A stretch of 42,525 nt of DNA, from positions 1 through 42,525 of the IMG/VR virus record IMGVR_UViG_3300013286_000002; one strand, written 5' to 3'. The notes beneath the pieces were generated by a model. That model searched no databases. It saw only the letters and a list, made by a program, of their open reading frames with translations, and was not told where the DNA came from. Position numbers and translations under genes: made by a program. Source of the stretch: a virus. Within the stretch, counting starts at the first letter, position 1; each line of letters starts with the position of its first letter. Below, piece by piece: positions 1-5,915 of the stretch.

Positions 1-41
1 AAGACTGGTCGTGAGAAGACTGTCCGTTACGGACAGAAGGG
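1..41. repeat. Terminal redundancy, left copy
   Basis: These 41 bases are identical to the last 41 bases of the window. The reading frame of a small gene runs in register across the junction, so this is best read as the overlap of a circular or circularly permuted assembly. A physical terminal repeat of only 41 bp is less likely but not excluded. Confidence 0.9.
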
Positions 42-201
42 AGCTACGATCAAGCCGGGAACATCCAAGGGCGATAGCTATTGTGCGAGATCCGCTGGGC
101 AGATGAAGAAGCATCCATCTGCCGCAAAGAATCCCAATAGCCCTCTTCGCCTTTCTCGTGCAAAATGGAAATGTTCAGGAACAAAGTCTCGTAAGAGTTA
201 A
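1..201 (+). CDS. Small basic protein, 3' part of gene cut by the window ends
   Basis: This is 66 codons plus TAA, open at the left edge. Joined to the ATG at 42449 it makes a 78-residue protein rich in Lys, Arg, Gly and Ser, with the segment GDSYCARSAGQMKKHPSA and a later WKCSG. Short basic proteins with a GDSYCARS-like core recur in phages of this gene content, but I know no proven function. It directly follows another Lys-rich miniprotein (42295), so the two may be a pair of nucleic-acid-binding or virion-packaged proteins. The true start is not in this segment. The gene is followed by a strong hairpin at 228-263, which suggests the end of a transcription unit. Confidence 0.75.
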   Translation, partial: KTGREKTVRYGQKGATIKPGTSKGDSYCARSAGQMKKHPSAAKNPNSPLRLSRAKWKCSGTKSRKS

Positions 202-227
202 AAATTTAGCGTCGGTCTGGTTGCACA

Positions 228-263
228 AGCCCTCGTCCCGTTGTCATGTTCGGGGCGGGGGCT
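228..263 (+). terminator. Strong GC-rich hairpin, probable terminator
   Basis: AGCCCTCGTCCCG (228-240) pairs over 13 bp, including two G-U pairs, with CGGGGCGGGGGCT (251-263) around a 10-base loop. It lies 26 bases after the stop of the preceding gene. The downstream T content is modest (TAGTGTTTA), so termination may be weak or factor-assisted. Confidence 0.6.
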
Positions 264-288
264 TAGTGTTTATGCCGCTTAACGGCGC

Positions 289-387
289 ATGAAAAAAGTT
301 CTTGCAATAAATCTCGCACCTGAAAGTATTGATCTATCGGCACAACCTCCGATACAAAATGAAAGTAGAATACAAATGCAAAAATGA
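289..387 (+). CDS. Possible 32-residue peptide
   Basis: ATG at 289 opens 32 codons ending in TGA at 385-387. The product starts MKKVLAINLAPESIDL. It overlaps the start of the better-supported zinc-ribbon gene at 359 by 29 bases. It follows the style of the region, where small coupled ORFs are common, but nothing else supports it. There is no Shine-Dalgarno sequence. It may simply be leader sequence for the next gene. Confidence 0.25.
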   Translation: MKKVLAINLAPESIDLSAQPPIQNESRIQMQK

Positions 388-553
388 AGAATGCCAGCAC
401 GAGTTCAAAGTTGATTACTCAGGAGCAGACCCATGGGGAGGTGGAGAGATCACCCCAGACGTATGCGATAAATGCGGGGATGAAATTGACTTTGAAGAAA
501 TCGAAAACAATGCACTTCCAGATCCCGACTACTACAACGATCAAGACAGATAA
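359..553 (+). CDS. Small zinc-ribbon-like protein
   Basis: The 64-residue protein has two Cys pairs, CKNEEC (residues 7-12) and CDKC (36-39), spaced as in a zinc ribbon, then an acidic tail rich in D, E and N. An upstream in-frame ATG at 329 exists, but the MKVEYKCK start at 359 puts the first Cys pair near the N-terminus as is usual for such folds. Role unknown. Zinc ribbons in early phage genes are often adaptors for nucleic acid or host proteins, which is inference here. It is first in a run of coupled small ORFs to 2204. Confidence 0.7.
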   Translation: MKVEYKCKNEECQHEFKVDYSGADPWGGGEITPDVCDKCGDEIDFEEIENNALPDPDYYNDQDR

Positions 554-554
554 T

Positions 555-767
555 ATGAAAAACACCCACGCAGTCCTTCACGGCATCACGCCTCTTCTGC
601 AAGTATGCATCAAGCAAGCAGATCGTCATGGACTCGACGAGATCCGTATATCCAAAACTCGTGCAAGGGAAATCCTTCATCTCGCACTTGCCGCAGAAAA
701 AGAGCTTGAATCAAAATCAAAACAGCCCAATCATTTCAACCACCTAGATTCATTATTCTCACTATGA
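555..767 (+). CDS. Small protein, first member of a tandem paralogous pair
   Basis: The ATG at 555 follows the previous stop by one base. The product is 70 residues, starting MKNTHAVLHGITPLLQV. It aligns over about 50 residues with the next gene: shared positions include MKN.H near the start, P...V.IK.A, D.I.I, and A.E.L...AA..EL. It appears helical. A longer reading from an ATG at 384 would overlap the zinc-ribbon gene almost entirely, so the internal start is preferred. Function unknown. The last bases overlap the next start as ATGA. Confidence 0.65.
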   Translation: MKNTHAVLHGITPLLQVCIKQADRHGLDEIRISKTRAREILHLALAAEKELESKSKQPNHFNHLDSLFSL

Positions 768-943
768 AAAACAAACACACACACATCCTGCTTAATAAGC
801 TGGAGCCAACCATCCACGTTGCGATTAAATTCGCAAAGTGGGAAAAGCAAGACAAGATCACCATTGATCGTGAACAGGCGGAGGAGCTGATCAAGCTAAT
901 CAAGGCCGCCGACGAGGAGCTTGCCGAAGTACCAGCACTATGA
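764..943 (+). CDS. Small protein, second member of a tandem paralogous pair
   Basis: The 59-residue product starts MKNKHTHILLNKLEP and ends EELAEVPAL. The ATG at 764 overlaps the previous TGA (ATGA), and its own TGA overlaps the next ATG at 940, so it sits inside a chain of translational coupling. It resembles the preceding 70-residue protein along its length (MKN.H, P...V.IK.A, D.I.I.R..A.EL), indicating tandem duplication and divergence. No known domain. Predicted mostly helical and amphipathic. Confidence 0.65.
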   Translation: MKNKHTHILLNKLEPTIHVAIKFAKWEKQDKITIDREQAEELIKLIKAADEELAEVPAL

Positions 944-1161
944 TCCTCGCAATTGCATTGGGAGCCATAACAATCTCAGGAGGGCTTATTGCCTTCTGTT
1001 TCCAGCTCCTTGAACATTCCAGAAAGCAAACGGAGAAAGCCATTTCCATATTCTACAGGGACAATCCTATGGAATGCGTGATGATGCTCAACTCTATTTC
1101 CCTCAAGGAAACCAAGAAGGAGATCGCAAACACCAAACACAAGATGCAACATGGATTCTGA
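940..1161 (+). CDS. Small single-pass membrane protein
   Basis: The 73-residue protein has one clear hydrophobic segment at residues 2-24 (MILAIALGAITISGGLIAF) followed by a charged region with KETKKEIANTKHK. Likely topology is N-terminal anchor with a cytoplasmic tail. It overlaps the preceding gene by 4 bases and the next by 11 bases. Function unknown. It is not placed with the lysis genes, so a holin role is unlikely. Confidence 0.6.
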   Translation: MILAIALGAITISGGLIAFCFQLLEHSRKQTEKAISIFYRDNPMECVMMLNSISLKETKKEIANTKHKMQHGF

Positions 1162-1336
1162 GAACGACTACCTCCGAGATCGCAACCGAGATCTTCGCAA
1201 CAGGGTGATGCACCTTGAAAGCGAGCTTGCCTTCCTCATTCACACCTTAGAGAATATCCAATCCTACAACACGCTAGGTAAGACAAAACAAATCGCAGAC
1301 GAAATAACCCCAATACTAAAACGCCATGACCGATAA
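1151..1336 (+). CDS. Small coiled-coil protein
   Basis: The 61-residue product has heptad-like spacing through residues 5-40 (YLRDRNRDLRNRVMHLESEL). ATG at 1151 lies within the end of the preceding ORF, and the end overlaps the next ORF by 11 bases. Probably a small oligomer. No catalytic motif. Function unknown. Confidence 0.6.
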   Translation: MDSENDYLRDRNRDLRNRVMHLESELAFLIHTLENIQSYNTLGKTKQIADEITPILKRHDR

Positions 1337-1472
1337 AGAGACATTGATACAAGATCTGGAACATCTAGAGAGAGAGGTGGATACACTAACCTGCGAGAAA
1401 GAAGCATTGATAGAACAACTAGAAAGCATTAAGAACCAAATCGAAGAAGCCCTAACCAAATACACAAAATGA
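1326..1472 (+). CDS. 48-residue coiled-coil peptide
   Basis: ATG at 1326 to TGA at 1470-1472 encodes an acidic, almost wholly helical peptide (MTDKETLIQDLEHLEREVD...) with a clear leucine and isoleucine heptad pattern. It overlaps both neighbours, and its TGA is coupled to the next ATG (AATGAG). With the preceding ORF it could form a heteromeric coiled coil. That idea is inference from sequence character and adjacency. Confidence 0.55.
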   Translation: MTDKETLIQDLEHLEREVDTLTCEKEALIEQLESIKNQIEEALTKYTK

Positions 1473-1798
1473 GCATCATCATCCCATCCGGCATTGATCA
1501 AGAAGAAGTGAGAGTCCCTATGGAATTCCCACTACGAGCAGACGCAGATATTGTAATGGACAAGAACGGGAAGACCGTATTCACAATGGACTCCTCCATT
1601 GCAATCGGCGAGTCCATCAAGTTCACCAAGCTATTCGCAAAGGCTCCCGATATGTGGGAGCTTCTAGGCGACTGCTACGTTGCTCTAGCTATCGTTGCCC
1701 GGAACACGGAAGGCATCCAACATGGATTGCCCGACGAAGAAGACAAGGAGCATTGCCTCCTTTGCCGTCTCGAAGACCTCCTCCAATCCATTCAATGA
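1469..1798 (+). CDS. Hypothetical protein with CxxC near the C-terminus
   Basis: The 109-residue product has a beta-rich N-terminal half (VRVPMEFPLRADADIVMD), a helical middle (KAPDMWELLGDCYVALAIVA) and HCLLCRLEDLL near the end. The middle resembles short phage proteins of unknown function that carry a 'P.m..lL' helix. Start and stop are both coupled by ATGA to neighbours. No function assigned. Confidence 0.65.
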   Translation: MSIIIPSGIDQEEVRVPMEFPLRADADIVMDKNGKTVFTMDSSIAIGESIKFTKLFAKAPDMWELLGDCYVALAIVARNTEGIQHGLPDEEDKEHCLLCRLEDLLQSIQ

Positions 1799-2001
1799 AA
1801 AAGCCAAGGAGCATCAACTACGTTCCGCATAACAAGTTCGTTCATATCGACACCTCCAACGGAGAGGACTGGGACTCCTACATGGAGAATCTATCCCTCA
1901 CCGTGAGTAAGGCTTGCGATAAGTTCTTCGAGAAGCGAGGCATTTTCTTCAATTTATCTTGGAACCCACCCAACACATTTAAACCAGAGGAGAAGAAATG
2001 A
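1795..2001 (+). CDS. Hypothetical small protein
   Basis: The 68-residue protein starts MKKPRSINYVPHNKF. The start at 1795 is chosen because it overlaps the previous stop by ATGA, like the other genes here. An in-frame ATG at 1654 would lie deep within the preceding gene. The C-terminus is basic and Pro-rich (PPNTFKPEEKK). Function unknown. Confidence 0.6.
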   Translation: MKKPRSINYVPHNKFVHIDTSNGEDWDSYMENLSLTVSKACDKFFEKRGIFFNLSWNPPNTFKPEEKK

Positions 2002-2204
2002 GTAATATGTATGGACAGGCAGGAAAGGGGGACACCCCCCGATCCTGCAACTCCAAATCCTTCTTGGACAACTACGATCAAATCAAGTGGCGTAAACTGC
2101 CCGACGACAGCGGAAACTGCCCGACGAAAAATGCCCGACGAAAAGAAGGGAAGCCGAAACCTCAAAGAATCTGCTACCGATCTGGACAAAGTAAGCGTTC
2201 GTGA
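1998..2204 (+). CDS. Small GKGD-motif phage protein
   Basis: The 68-residue product begins with GQAGKGDTPR, followed by FLDNYDQIKW. A short protein with a GKGD.PR motif and an NYD.I segment is a frequent phage hypothetical family. This reading frame is preferred over an overlapping ORF at 2011-2235 because it carries that motif and is coupled to the previous stop by ATGA. The C-terminal 35 residues are basic and encoded by three copies of a TGCCCGACGA-like word, so this end may be newly evolved. Function unknown. Last plus-strand gene of this block. Confidence 0.6.
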   Translation: MSNMYGQAGKGDTPRSCNSKSFLDNYDQIKWRKLPDDSGNCPTKNARRKEGKPKPQRICYRSGQSKRS

Positions 2205-2210
2205 GCAATC

Positions 2211-2264
2211 GTCTTACAAACAACATCGTGTGTAAATGTGAGTAATTGTGCGTAATTGTAAGAC
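2211..2264. other. Inverted repeat GTCTTACA / TGTAAGAC
   Basis: Two 8-base arms at 2211-2218 and 2257-2264 are exact reverse complements with 38 bases between them. The same word family (TGTCTTAC) recurs at 1278-1285 and five times in 4050-4455, so these may be binding sites of the same factor. Confidence 0.5.
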
Positions 2265-2373
2265 AAAGCATAAACGCCACTGAAATCTTCGGGAATTCTT
2301 GGCCATCATCCACAATGTGAGAGAATCAGAACGATTTTAACGCCCTCCTAGTGGCTCAAATTATGGCAAGAAA

Positions 2374-2401
2374 AATCCCCTAGGCTTTCACCTAGGGGAT
2401 T
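2374..2401. terminator. Bidirectional intrinsic terminator
   Basis: AATCCCCTAGG (2374-2384) and CCTAGGGGATT (2391-2401) form a perfect 11-bp stem with loop CTTTCA. It has A-rich sequence on the left and TTCTTTCC on the right, and it lies between convergent transcription units. This is the expected place for a shared terminator. Confidence 0.85.
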
Positions 2402-2416
2402 CTTTCCTGCTCTGTG

Positions 2417-2536
2417 TTACTTCTTCACGTTATCCCTGTAGATAGTAACGCATCCTGCAATAATGAAAAGAGCTGGCATGGAATAGAGTAGACCAAGGAA
2501 GCACCACTTTAATGCGTTTATAATTTCAATGTCCAT
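2417..2536 (-). CDS. 39-residue membrane micropeptide
   Basis: On the minus strand ATG at 2536 opens a 39-residue ORF ending at 2417. The peptide has one hydrophobic span (WCFLGLLYSMPALFIIAGCV) and a basic C-terminus (YRDNVKK), consistent with a single transmembrane helix. It starts 6 bases after the end of the next upstream minus-strand gene and ends just before a terminator, so it looks like the last gene of the minus operon. Function unknown. Confidence 0.5.
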   Translation of the reverse strand: MDIEIINALKWCFLGLLYSMPALFIIAGCVTIYRDNVKK

Positions 2537-2541
2537 TGTGA

Positions 2542-2967
2542 TTAATAGCAAACAGCAATCCCCCTATAATAGAAGGCATTCACATCCCCCCCCTCTGGTA
2601 CATCTCCACGGCGTAGAATATACAAGGCACATCCCCTCGGATCAGTCTGTTGATAAAAGGAAAGGCCATCCTTCCCCCTCAACACTTCAGCAATCCTCCT
2701 CAATGCTCCCTTTTCCTTGTCTGGATACGCCACCCTTGAAACCTTTCCGTCCCTGTAATGCGTAACCATGAATGGCTTTCCCGTTGCTTCATCCCTTTCA
2801 ATGCTCCAACTCGTTCCGTAGTCGTTACCATCTCCGCATTCTAATTCGTGCCACCTATGAAGGGTCATTTCTGCACGGCGCAACGTCTCGGTTTCTGAAT
2901 AAGTGAATCCCAAGTTGGCGAACATTATGTAAAAGTCCGCAATTCTCATTTTTTTGGTGTATTTCAT
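2542..2967 (-). CDS. Conserved phage protein of unknown function
   Basis: The 141-residue protein has the hallmarks of a recurring phage hypothetical family: an N-terminal segment around LRRAEMTLHRWHELECGD, then SIERDEATGKPF, then a C-terminal QQTDPRGCALYI. I recognise this pattern from many lytic phage genomes but know no biochemical role. Length is usual for the family. A C8 run lies within the coding sequence near 2586-2593. It is first or second in a minus-strand cluster of small genes. Confidence 0.75.
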   Translation of the reverse strand: MKYTKKMRIADFYIMFANLGFTYSETETLRRAEMTLHRWHELECGDGNDYGTSWSIERDEATGKPFMVTHYRDGKVSRVAYPDKEKGALRRIAEVLRGKDGLSFYQQTDPRGCALYILRRGDVPEGGDVNAFYYRGIAVCY

Positions 2968-2979
2968 TATGTTATATGT

Positions 2980-3174
2980 TTAGTTATTTGCCTTGTTATT
3001 GTTGTATTCTTCCCAGCTAATTAGTCCCTTTAGGAACATGGATATGTTCCACCTCTCCAAGGGAGGCAGCCCCATTTCATTCCCTTTCTGACATAGCCAG
3101 AAAAAGGAGCGGTTTCTTGCCAGTTTTCTGGCGTAACTAATGTTGCCATTTAATAGGTTTTCTATGATGTTCAT
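2980..3174 (-). CDS. Hypothetical small protein
   Basis: The 64-residue product starts MNIIENLLNGNISYARKLAR and ends NNNKANN. The ATG at 3174 is chosen because it overlaps the stop of the upstream micropeptide as TGATG. A longer in-frame extension upstream to 3309 would overlap two better candidates. Mixed helical character with several aromatic residues (RSFFWLC). Function unknown. Confidence 0.55.
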   Translation of the reverse strand: MNIIENLLNGNISYARKLARNRSFFWLCQKGNEMGLPPLERWNISMFLKGLISWEEYNNNKANN

Positions 3175-3260
3175 CAGTTCCAGATTAGGCAAAGGATGAT
3201 GAATGCACAAAAGGCTGAACCGAATAGGAAGCCTAGGGTGTGAAAGATGATGTTTTTCAT
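3174..3260 (-). CDS. 28-residue membrane micropeptide
   Basis: ATG at 3260 to TGA at 3174-3176 encodes MKNIIFHTLGFLFGS... followed by a continuous hydrophobic run to the end. Nearly the whole peptide is one transmembrane helix. It is coupled by TGATG to the next gene. It is preceded by an unstructured A/C-rich leader (ATCACCAACAACAACAC). Too short for usual gene calling. Support is coupling, composition and leader similarity to neighbours. Confidence 0.45.
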   Translation of the reverse strand: MKNIIFHTLGFLFGSAFCAFIILCLIWN

Positions 3261-3277
3261 GTGTTGTTGTTGGTGAT

Positions 3278-3412
3278 TTACTTTTTTGCTTTTTCCCATT
3301 TGTCTGCAATGCGACAAAGTAGATCTCTCAATCTGGCATCTTGATCTTGATTAACTTTTATCAAGCCTTCAATCTCTAAAATTATATTCATTATTTCTTT
3401 TTTAGTTTCCAT
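3278..3412 (-). CDS. 44-residue helical protein
   Basis: ATG at 3412 to TAA at 3278-3280 encodes a charged helical peptide beginning METKKEIMNIILEIEGLIKV and ending in Lys-rich KWEKAKK. It lies in line with neighbouring minus-strand genes and occupies a gap they leave. Upstream is a three-fold ACCAAC repeat leader rather than a Shine-Dalgarno sequence. Function unknown. Confidence 0.5.
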   Translation of the reverse strand: METKKEIMNIILEIEGLIKVNQDQDARLRDLLCRIADKWEKAKK

Positions 3413-3420
3413 TGTTTTAG

Positions 3421-3440
3421 GTGTTGGTGTTGGTGTTGGT
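3421..3440. repeat. Three-fold hexamer repeat (GTGTTG)
   Basis: GTGTTG is repeated three times on the plus strand, which reads as CAACAC repeats in the minus-strand leader just upstream of the gene starting at 3412. It gives an unstructured C/A-rich 5' leader. Confidence 0.8.
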
Positions 3441-3451
3441 TGCGGGGTGAA

Positions 3452-3754
3452 TCAGGAAAGAAGCTCCACGACGATCATGGATCTGGATCCATGAAGTCGA
3501 ACACGGATCTTGTAACCGTTTTCACGGACGTTGCGTACAAGCTCTGACAGAGCATCCTTAAAAGCGGCAGATGTAGTGCTTTTAAAAACCAACTCTTCGC
3601 CTTCGTGGAAATCCACGATGATCTTGGAAAGACCGCCCGCCCAATTCTTGCGTATCCGGCGTATTACATCCCGCACGTAAATCGGGAAAGCGTCAGTCGT
3701 CCACGTTTCTGCTTCTTCTTGCGTGAATGTTCGAAGGTTTTGTTCGGTTGTCAT
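3452..3754 (-). CDS. Hypothetical protein, first gene of minus-strand unit
   Basis: The 100-residue product starts MTTEQNLRTFTQEEAETW, with a strand-rich centre (SKIIVDFHEGEELVF) and ends MIVVELLS. No family recognised. It faces the HTH gene at 3945 across a 190-bp divergent intergenic region, so it should be the first gene of the minus transcript. Its start is preceded by a five-fold CCAA tandem repeat instead of a Shine-Dalgarno sequence. Confidence 0.65.
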   Translation of the reverse strand: MTTEQNLRTFTQEEAETWTTDAFPIYVRDVIRRIRKNWAGGLSKIIVDFHEGEELVFKSTTSAAFKDALSELVRNVRENGYKIRVRLHGSRSMIVVELLS

Positions 3755-3763
3755 GGTGTCGTG

Positions 3764-3783
3764 TTGGTTGGTTGGTTGGTTGG
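3764..3783. repeat. Tetranucleotide repeat (TTGG)5
   Basis: Five exact TTGG units form a CCAA-repeat leader ending 10 bases before the minus-strand ATG at 3754. Tandem tetramers can change copy number by slippage, so the leader length could vary. Confidence 0.85.
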
Positions 3784-3859
3784 TTCAATGGCATCATTGC
3801 CATCTGTGATAATCATGTCAGGAATGCTCACACCATCAACAAAATAAAGAAATAAATCT

Positions 3860-3877
3860 CCCCCCCCTTTTTTTTTT
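3860..3877. repeat. Homopolymer tract C8T10
   Basis: Eight C followed by ten T sit in the divergent intergenic region, about 70 bases upstream of the HTH gene. Such a tract is prone to slippage in replication and to sequencing error. Confidence 0.8.
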
Positions 3878-3880
3878 GCC

Positions 3881-3908
3881 TTGTCATTATCTCTAATTCT
3901 GATACAGA
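3881..3908 (+). promoter_or_regulatory. Candidate promoter for the HTH gene
   Basis: TTGTCA (3881-3886), 16-base spacer, TACAGA (3903-3908). Two TGTCAC words 11 bp apart lie just downstream at 3915 and 3926, before the ATG at 3945, a natural place for an operator. The hexamers are imperfect, so this is tentative. Confidence 0.35.
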
Positions 3909-3914
3909 ATCACC

Positions 3915-4589
3915 TGTCACAACTTTGTCACAGAATGTAATACAATGGGATCACGCATAGCAATAGACCGGGAACAAGTAAGAGCCACATATCTCGCCAC
4001 CGGCTCTCTAAAAGAGGCGGCACAACTTCATGGCATCAAGTACGCCACCGTAAGACAATGGGCTAATCGTGATATGTGGGAGACATCAGGAACCATGACA
4101 AAGCTGATTAAAAAAGCTGATGCAATCCGAGAGATCAAAAGAGAAAAGGGACACAAGGATGCTGTCACTATTTGTCACACTTCGGATGCTTTAGCTGTTT
4201 CAATGGAGGAAAGTAAGAAGAGCTTCCATTCATCAATGGCGATCGGTCTAACGAATGCGGCATCATGTCTTACAGAGTTGGACAACCTGTCGGCGTTAGA
4301 AGCGTCTCGTAAAATGGTAGACCTTGCTAACGCTGGTAAGACAATCTTTGGTATCGGTAGTGACACGGATAAGCCAACGTTGTCACTCAATGTCTTACAG
4401 CTTGGCGTGGACGCTCTGTCTCTGGTACAGCCTACGAGGTAGGCGTTTGTCTTACGCTGTCCCCTCTCGTAAGGAATCCCTTTTTTCGCTGGAGGCCATG
4501 GACGCACACCACCCTAGGGGAGGGAAGGTTGTTCGGTCGTTTTACCGCAAAACCCCTCCACAATTTTTCCTAAAAAAGCCAGAGTGACA
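3915..4589. promoter_or_regulatory. Cluster of phased TGTCAC and TGTCTTAC motifs (candidate pac or operator field)
   Basis: TGTCAC occurs at 3915, 3926, 4163, 4173 and 4381, and its complement GTGACA at 4360 and 4584. TGTCTTAC occurs at 4266, 4391 and 4448, and its complement GTAAGACA at 4050 and 4336. That is twelve short words in 675 bp, several spaced 10 or 11 bp apart (3915/3926, 4163/4173, 4381/4391), which places them on one face of the helix. Within the HTH gene the words fall in different reading frames, so they do not arise from repeated amino acids. This suggests DNA-level selection for protein binding. A packaging (pac) site inside terS is one candidate reading. Confidence 0.6.
3945..4442 (+). 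CDS. HTH DNA-binding protein, candidate small terminase subunit
   Basis: The 165-residue protein has an N-terminal helix-turn-helix at about residues 8-45 (YLATGSLKEAAQLHGIKY then TVRQWANRDMW), followed by helical sequence (residues 85-140) and a short C-terminal tail with LNVLQLG. HTH plus helical oligomerisation region plus short tail is the layout of many TerS proteins, which bind the packaging site and feed DNA to TerL. A transcription regulator is the main alternative, given the divergent promoter region. The gene carries many of the phased TGTC motifs, as pac sites do in terS genes of several headful phages. TerL is about 8 kb away on the circle (38391), so linkage does not settle the case. 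Start: first ATG, no Shine-Dalgarno. Confidence 0.55.
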   Translation: MGSRIAIDREQVRATYLATGSLKEAAQLHGIKYATVRQWANRDMWETSGTMTKLIKKADAIREIKREKGHKDAVTICHTSDALAVSMEESKKSFHSSMAIGLTNAASCLTELDNLSALEASRKMVDLANAGKTIFGIGSDTDKPTLSLNVLQLGVDALSLVQPTR

Positions 4590-4600
4590 AATTTAGTTAG

Positions 4601-4671
4601 CTACCCCGCATGGACTTGAACCATGACGAACCGAGTCAAAGTCGGTTATGCTACCATTACATTACAGGGTA
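4601..4671 (-). tRNA. tRNA-Gln (anticodon TTG)
   Basis: The minus strand folds as a full cloverleaf of 71 bases. The acceptor TACCCTG pairs with CGGGGTA, the D stem is ATGT/GCAT, the anticodon stem is ACCGA/TCGGT with loop CTTTGAC (anticodon TTG), and the T arm is CATGG-TTCAAGT-CCATG, with discriminator G. CCA is not encoded. It reads CAA, and CAG by wobble. Several virion genes are Gln-rich and CAA-rich, notably the N-terminus of the 9752 gene, so it may supplement host supply during late expression. It is the only tRNA I found. Confidence 0.9.
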
Positions 4672-4681
4672 TTTAGCTTTG

Positions 4682-4912
4682 CTATTTGCGTTTACGTTGT
4701 TTGGCTTCGCTTTGTTCCTTCCAATGAGCTTTACCATAGATTGTTTTACTAGCAAGCTCATAAGGGAGTTCTTGGATAAATAATTTAAGACGAAGGGAGT
4801 ATTCTGGGTTTAGGAGTCTTACTAGGTGGGAGTATTCTTCTCCAGAGACGGCTAGTTTTTTAGCTTCTGCTAGTATGTAGAGTTGGTCTTGGTTGTATTG
4901 GTTGTAAGTCAT
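4682..4912 (-). CDS. Hypothetical small protein
   Basis: The 76-residue product begins MTYNQYNQDQLYILAEAKKLA and ends with a basic KEQSEAKQRKRK. Predicted mostly helical. It is oriented with the tRNA, which lies 10 bases downstream of its stop, so both may be on one transcript. Function unknown. Confidence 0.55.
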   Translation of the reverse strand: MTYNQYNQDQLYILAEAKKLAVSGEEYSHLVRLLNPEYSLRLKLFIQELPYELASKTIYGKAHWKEQSEAKQRKRK

Positions 4913-5261
4913 ATAGAGATATGTTTATGATTTGTACACGTTGTTGATGATATGTTTAAGAAATTGATATTTATGTATATGATAGGATAAGTACATAGAA
5001 TGCCCTACCCTGTAGAGCATCACTTTCCCACGGGTTAAGAACGGCCTATGAACCCTAGTCTGAATAGGTTGACTAGAAAGAGATGAGATCCATGCGAGGA
5101 GGATCTCCATTATTAAAGAGGGACGGCGATAGTAAGTACCCCTCTTCTTACCTTGGGGAGTGGCCCGCCCGAAGCGATCTCCAGTCCTTACACCATCTAC
5201 TAGTCTTGCTAGTGGATGTGGGTAGAATAGGATTGACTGAGGGAGGTGTCAAGAATAGTTT
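4913..5261. other. 349-bp divergent intergenic region
   Basis: No convincing gene was seen. Short ORFs on both strands (5083-5271 plus, 4925-5110 minus) have no recognisable features and overlap each other. There is a 10-bp stem-loop, CATCTACTAG (5194-5203) and CTAGTGGATG (5209-5218) with loop TCTTG and one G-U pair, and a GGAGGT at 5242-5247. The region separates minus-strand genes from the plus-strand methyltransferase, so promoters for both directions are expected here. Confidence 0.5.
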
Positions 5262-5915
5262 TTGGCGGTGAAGATTTTAGAGAATGGAATAGCCGTATTG
5301 GATGGGGATACTCATATATCCTCTTGGGTGGAAGCCGAGGGACGGCTAGATCATGATCGTTATGCTTTACCGATTATACTGGATCACATTAAGGAGGGAG
5401 ATGTGGCGGTTGATGCGGGAGCCTTTATAGGCGACCACACGATTGCGTATTTGGAGAAGGTTGGGGAATCTGGTACGGTGATTGCATTTGAGCCTAATCC
5501 AAGGGCGTTTCAATGCCTTGTTCATAACTGCCCAAAAGCGAAGTCTTTCAACTATGGGCTTTGTAGCCACTCAGGAGAGGCTTTTCTTGAGTTATGTGAT
5601 AATGTGGGGGCTAGTTCAATCGGAGCGTCTGGCGAGGCTATAAAGCTGATGTGCTTGGATGAATTGAATCTGGATAGGTTGGATTTTATTAAGTTGGATG
5701 TGGAGGGGTATGAGCTGAAGGCATTAATGGGAGCGGAGGGATTGATTGACACTCATAGGCCAAAGATGTGGATAGAGATTAACAGGTGGGCATTAGAGAA
5801 GCAGGATACAAGTCCTAGAGATGTTTTTAACTTCTTATTGGGCTATGGATATGAGATTGCTTCCTATCCAGATGCGGAGGGGATGCAATATGACATCCTT
5901 TGTTTGCCGAAATGA
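5262..5915 (+). CDS. FkbM-like SAM-dependent methyltransferase
   Basis: The 217-residue protein has the class I methyltransferase glycine motif VDAGAFIGDHT (residues 50-60), the acidic end of strand 2 (FEPNP, 76-80) and the later FIKLDVEGYE typical of FkbM enzymes. FkbM-family proteins O-methylate sugars or natural products. Acting with the glycosyltransferase encoded next, it could cap a glycan on virion or host surface, which is inference. The start is uncertain: TTG at 5262 or GTG at 5268. The GGAGGT at 5242 is 14 bases before the TTG, further than usual. The stop overlaps the next ATG by ATGA, implying coordinated synthesis. Confidence 0.8.
   Translation: MAVKILENGIAVLDGDTHISSWVEAEGRLDHDRYALPIILDHIKEGDVAVDAGAFIGDHTIAYLEKVGESGTVIAFEPNPRAFQCLVHNCPKAKSFNYGLCSHSGEAFLELCDNVGASSIGASGEAIKLMCLDELNLDRLDFIKLDVEGYELKALMGAEGLIDTHRPKMWIEINRWALEKQDTSPRDVFNFLLGYGYEIASYPDAEGMQYDILCLPK

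Noticed and set aside
2011-2235. Plus-strand ORF overlapping the GKGD-motif gene
   Set aside because: The alternative frame carries the recognisable GKGD motif and the ATGA coupling; this one is Pro/Thr-rich shadow sequence.
4925-5110. Minus-strand ORF of 61 codons, and plus-strand ORF 5083-5271, in the intergenic region
   Set aside because: They overlap each other, have no recognisable features or coupling, and sit where divergent promoters are expected.
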